From JALUZX01 sp964561605 (GTDB lineage: Bacteria; Planctomycetota; UBA1135; JALUZX01), in the NCBI GenBank assembly GCA_964561605.1, contig CAZLQD010000047.1:31680-95679 (forward strand): a stretch of DNA of 64,000 nt. Reading direction: 5' to 3'. Shown one piece after another: positions 61,418-64,000 of this stretch. Both the position numbers and the translations under genes were made by a program. How positions within the stretch are numbered: the first letter of the stretch is position 1; every line of letters begins with the position of its first letter. The notes below the pieces were generated by a model that ran no database searches, was not told the DNA's origin, and was given only the letters and a program-made list of their open reading frames with translations.

Positions 61418-61450
61418 TTGAGTTATCTCGGCATTGACATATCTTTATAT
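61418..61450 (+). promoter_or_regulatory. promoter and possible operator of the ArsR-methyltransferase gene
   Basis: TTGAGT (61418-61423), 16 bases, TATCTT (61440-61445), 7 nt before the ATG. Overlapping it is ATATCTTTATAT (61439-61450), an ATAT-N4-ATAT palindrome in an otherwise G+C-rich region. The same bases form near-identical 8-base direct repeats (61439-61454). Likely self-control of the regulator and of ahcY. Confidence 0.5.
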
Positions 61451-61452
61451 CT

Positions 61453-62451
61453 ATGAAGCCCGCTTTGGTGGAGACCCTGAAAGCCCTGGGAGATCCCTTG
61501 CGCTTGAGAATCCTGGCCCTCCTGGGCCGGGCCGAACTGGCCGTAGGGGAGCTGGCCCAGGTCCTGGACGTGGCCCAGCCCAGGGTCTCCCATCACTTGA
61601 AGGTCCTCCGGGACTCGGGCCTGGTCCGGGTCCGACGGGAGGGAGCCTGGACCTTCTGTGCCTTGGAGGCCCCCGGCGACGGCAAGGTCGGCCCGGGAGT
61701 GCTCCAGGCCCTGGAGTCCTTGGCCGAGAAGGACTTGGAGCCGGCCCGCTCGGACCTGGCCCGGCTGGAGCGGGTCCTGGAGGCCCGGCGCCAGCGCTCC
61801 CGGGCCTTCTTCGAGTCCGCGGCGGGGCGCTGGGAGAGCCTGGAGCCCCGCCTGAAAGGTTCGGGCCTCAGGCACCAGGCCCTCTCCTTCCTCGTTCCTC
61901 CGGGATTGACCCTGGTGGACGTGGGATGCGGCACGGGATTCATGACCCGGGTCCTGGCGAGCCGGGCGGAGCGGGTGATCCTGGTGGACCACTCTCCCGC
62001 CATGCTGGAGCGGGCCCGGATCGACCTGGAGGGCAAGGTGGAGGCCCGATTGGAGTTCCGCGTGGGAGAGGTGGACTCTCTCCCCCTGGAGGATGGTGAG
62101 GCCCAGGGGGCCTTCGCCAACCTGGTTCTCCACCACGTGCCCGACCTGGGGGAGGCCATGGGCGAGTTGGCCCGGGTTCTCTGCCCGGGAGGGACCCTGG
62201 TGGTGAGCGACCTCCTGCCCCACCAGGAGGAGTGGCTCCGGGAGGAGCAGGCCGACCTCAGGCTGGGGATCGACCCGGAGGAACTGGCCCGCCTGGCGGA
62301 GCGGGCGGGCCTGGCGGAGGTCCGCTTCGAGGAGGGGGCCGACAGGATCGAACTGGAAGGGAAGGGAGGCTCCCCGGTGGAGCTTTCCCTCTTCGTTCTT
62401 GCCGGGCGGAAGCCCGGCGGGCTGGAATTTCGAAAGAGTACCAAGGCCTAG
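61453..62451 (+). CDS. ArsR-type regulator fused to SAM methyltransferase domain (SahR-like)
   Basis: 332 residues. Residues 1-80 are an ArsR winged helix (DVAQPRVSHHLKVLRDSGLV). A helical linker follows. Residues about 130-300 are a class I methyltransferase fold with LVDVGCGTGFMTRVL and LVDHSPAMLERAR. Proteins of this architecture next to ahcY are known as SahR, repressors that sense S-adenosylhomocysteine through the methyltransferase-like domain. It lies 48 nt upstream of ahcY on the same strand, which supports that role. Confidence 0.85.
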   Translation: MKPALVETLKALGDPLRLRILALLGRAELAVGELAQVLDVAQPRVSHHLKVLRDSGLVRVRREGAWTFCALEAPGDGKVGPGVLQALESLAEKDLEPARSDLARLERVLEARRQRSRAFFESAAGRWESLEPRLKGSGLRHQALSFLVPPGLTLVDVGCGTGFMTRVLASRAERVILVDHSPAMLERARIDLEGKVEARLEFRVGEVDSLPLEDGEAQGAFANLVLHHVPDLGEAMGELARVLCPGGTLVVSDLLPHQEEWLREEQADLRLGIDPEELARLAERAGLAEVRFEEGADRIELEGKGGSPVELSLFVLAGRKPGGLEFRKSTKA

Positions 62452-62499
62452 AAGGTGATGGGGGTTTTCCCCGTAAGAGAAAGACGAGGCGGATCGACG

Positions 62500-63924
62500 A
62501 TGGAAGAGACCAAGACCGTGGACTTCAAAGTGAAGGACCTCTCCCTGGCCGACTGGGGGCGCAAGGAGATCGAGCTGGCCCAGGCGGAGATGCCCGGCCT
62601 GATGGCGGTGCGGGAGAAATACGGAAAGACCAAGCCCTTGGCGGGACACCGGATCTCCGGTTCGCTCCACATGACAATCCAGACGGCCGTCCTCATCGAG
62701 ACCTTGATCGAGCTGGGCGCCGAGGTCCGCTGGGCGAGTTGCAACATCTATTCCACCCAGGACCATGCGGCGGCGGCCCTGGCGAAGAAGGGGATCTCCA
62801 TCTTCGCCTGGAAGGGGGAGACCCTGGAGGAGTACTGGTGGTGCACCCAGCAGGCCCTCACCTTCCCGGGAGGAAAGGGTCCCACCCTGATCGTGGACGA
62901 CGGCGGGGACGCCACCTTGATGATCCACTGGGGCTACGAACTGGAGAAATACTACAAGGAGCACGGTTCCTACCCGGAATGGGAGCTCGAGGGCGAGGAT
63001 GCGGAGATCCTCTTCGAGAGGCTCAAGGCCCTTCACGGGGAAGACCCGGAGAGGTGGACCCGCATGGTTCCCGAGATCGTGGGGGTTTCCGAGGAGACGA
63101 CCACGGGGGTCCACAGGCTCTACCAGAGGATGGAGCAGGGAACTCTGCTCTTCCCGGCCTACAACGTGAACGACTCGGTCACCAAGTCGAAGTTCGACAA
63201 CCTCTACGGCTGCCGCGAGTCCCTTGCCGACGGGATCAAGCGGGCCACGGACGTTATGGTGGCGGGAAAGGTCGTCGTGGTCTGCGGGTACGGCGACGTG
63301 GGCAAGGGTTGCGCCCAGTCGATGCGCGGTTTCGGGGCGAGGGTCATGGTCACCGAGATCGACCCGATTTGCGCCCTCCAGGCCGTGATGGAGGGGTACG
63401 AGGTGACCACCGTGGAAGACGCCCTGGCCGAGGGCGACATCTTCGTTACGGCCACGGGGAACTGCGACGTCATTACGGCCGAACACATGTCGAAGATGAA
63501 GGACAAGGCCATCGTCTGCAACATCGGCCACTTCGACAACGAGATCCAGGTGAACGAGCTGAAGAGCTGGCCCGGGATCCGGCACAGGGAGATCAAGCCC
63601 CAGGTGGACGAGTACACCTTCCCCGACGGGCACAGCATCATCCTCCTGGCCGACGGGAGGCTCGTGAACCTGGGTTGCGCCACGGGTCATCCTTCCTTCG
63701 TGATGAGCAACTCCTTCACGAACCAGGTGCTCGCCCAGATCGCCCTGGCCGAGAGGAGACCCAAGGTTGGGGTCTACTTGCTCCCGAAGAAGCTCGACGA
63801 GGAGGTGGCCAGGCTCCACCTGGAGAAGCTCGGCGTGAAGCTCACCAGGCTCACTCCCAAGCAGGCCGAATACATCGGCGTTCCTCCCGAGGGTCCCTAC
63901 AAGCCGGACCACTACAGGTACTGA
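62500..63924 (+). CDS. ahcY: adenosylhomocysteinase
   Basis: 474 residues from the ATG at 62500 (GAGG upstream); a GTG at 62455 is possible. Substrate region [17 protein letters not shown], the NAD loop [36 protein letters not shown] and the family C-terminus ending KPDHYRY. It splits S-adenosylhomocysteine into adenosine and homocysteine, removing the product of methylation reactions. Probably co-transcribed with the SahR-like gene. Confidence 0.96.
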   Translation: MEETKTVDFKVKDLSLADWGRKEIELAQAEMPGLMAVREKYGKTKPLAGHRISGSLHMTIQTAVLIETLIELGAEVRWASCNIYSTQDHAAAALAKKGISIFAWKGETLEEYWWCTQQALTFPGGKGPTLIVDDGGDATLMIHWGYELEKYYKEHGSYPEWELEGEDAEILFERLKALHGEDPERWTRMVPEIVGVSEETTTGVHRLYQRMEQGTLLFPAYNVNDSVTKSKFDNLYGCRESLADGIKRATDVMVAGKVVVVCGYGDVGKGCAQSMRGFGARVMVTEIDPICALQAVMEGYEVTTVEDALAEGDIFVTATGNCDVITAEHMSKMKDKAIVCNIGHFDNEIQVNELKSWPGIRHREIKPQVDEYTFPDGHSIILLADGRLVNLGCATGHPSFVMSNSFTNQVLAQIALAERRPKVGVYLLPKKLDEEVARLHLEKLGVKLTRLTPKQAEYIGVPPEGPYKPDHYRY

Positions 63925-63954
63925 TCCTGCTTCAGCCACTCCCCGGGCGTCCTC

Positions 63955-63978
63955 GGTCTGGGTCTTGCGACCCAGACC
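63955..63978 (+). terminator. hairpin after ahcY
   Basis: Perfect 10-base inverted repeat GGTCTGGGTC / GACCCAGACC around a TTGC loop, 30 nt after the ahcY stop. No T-run follows, so termination efficiency is uncertain. Confidence 0.6.
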
Positions 63979-64000
63979 TCGGCCGGCCGGGGCTGACGTA

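Noticed and set aside
62452..62499. A riboswitch for S-adenosylhomocysteine before ahcY
   Set aside because: The gap is only 48 nt with a small GGGG-TTTT-CCCC hairpin and lacks room for the known riboswitch; the SahR-like regulator explains control.
1..64000. tRNA, rRNA, CRISPR arrays, insertion sequences, attachment sites
   Set aside because: I looked for cloverleaf T-loops, repeated spacers, transposase motifs and terminal repeats and found none that hold up.

Overview
The window reads as chromosomal DNA from a high-G+C (about two thirds G+C by eye), Gram-negative-type bacterium. Evidence for an outer membrane is a phosphate-selective-type porin ending in Phe and several lipobox proteins. 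Three secreted proteins of one repeated family (24259-25305, 50425-51534, 51700-52812) are of a kind I associate with Planctomycetota, so that phylum is a tentative suggestion only. Almost every base lies in a gene. I found no tRNA, rRNA, insertion sequence or CRISPR array.

Layout. 1-4252: start of a secreted protein, then a large secreted HtrA-like protease with TPR repeats and a strong terminator. 4297-15898: an ArsR-type regulator followed by a tightly packed operon (mostly 1-18 nt gaps or short overlaps) for an Mrp-antiporter-linked, complex-I-like membrane oxidoreductase of the Mbx/Mbs type. Two antiporter subunits are fused into one protein. The last subunit fuses a two-cluster ferredoxin to an NfnL/GltD-like NAD(P)H oxidoreductase. 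A ferritin-like protein closes the operon. 15917-26499: metal permease, cardiolipin synthase, rubrerythrin, lipoprotein, GH99-like glycosidase, purine permease and secreted proteins. 26588-27857: a small atypical islet with a broken methyltransferase and a degenerate UbiA-like protein. 28014-32376: leucyl-tRNA synthetase and a divergent corrinoid protein / MtaA-like methyltransferase pair; its likely activator (RACE-type) lies at 43667-45283.

32391-35646 is the most interesting part. Two short paralogous peptides have lasso-like leaders (FxxPxL, then Thr-Ala-Gly) and Gly/His/Trp-rich cores ending in Gly-Gly-Ser. With them are a PqqD-type recognition protein, an HPr-kinase-like ATPase, a GNAT acetyltransferase and a lasso B2-type transglutaminase-fold protease. 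No lasso cyclase (asparagine-synthetase-like) is present, and the cores lack the acidic residue a lasso ring needs. I read this as a candidate undescribed class of modified peptide, possibly phosphorylated at the C-terminal Ser.

35635-49504: pyrB, a rhomboid protease with an added helical region, porin, araB, the RACE protein, a coiled-coil lipoprotein, a sigma-54 activator and a GT-C membrane protein. 49479-55010: queC, two secreted paralogs and a folE-folK-folB-folM-like pterin operon. 55028-59862: surface polysaccharide genes (two GT-C proteins and a WcaJ-like initiating sugar transferase). 59993-63924: a CoA-disulfide-reductase-like flavoprotein, an ArsR-methyltransferase fusion (SahR-like) and ahcY, ending in a hairpin.
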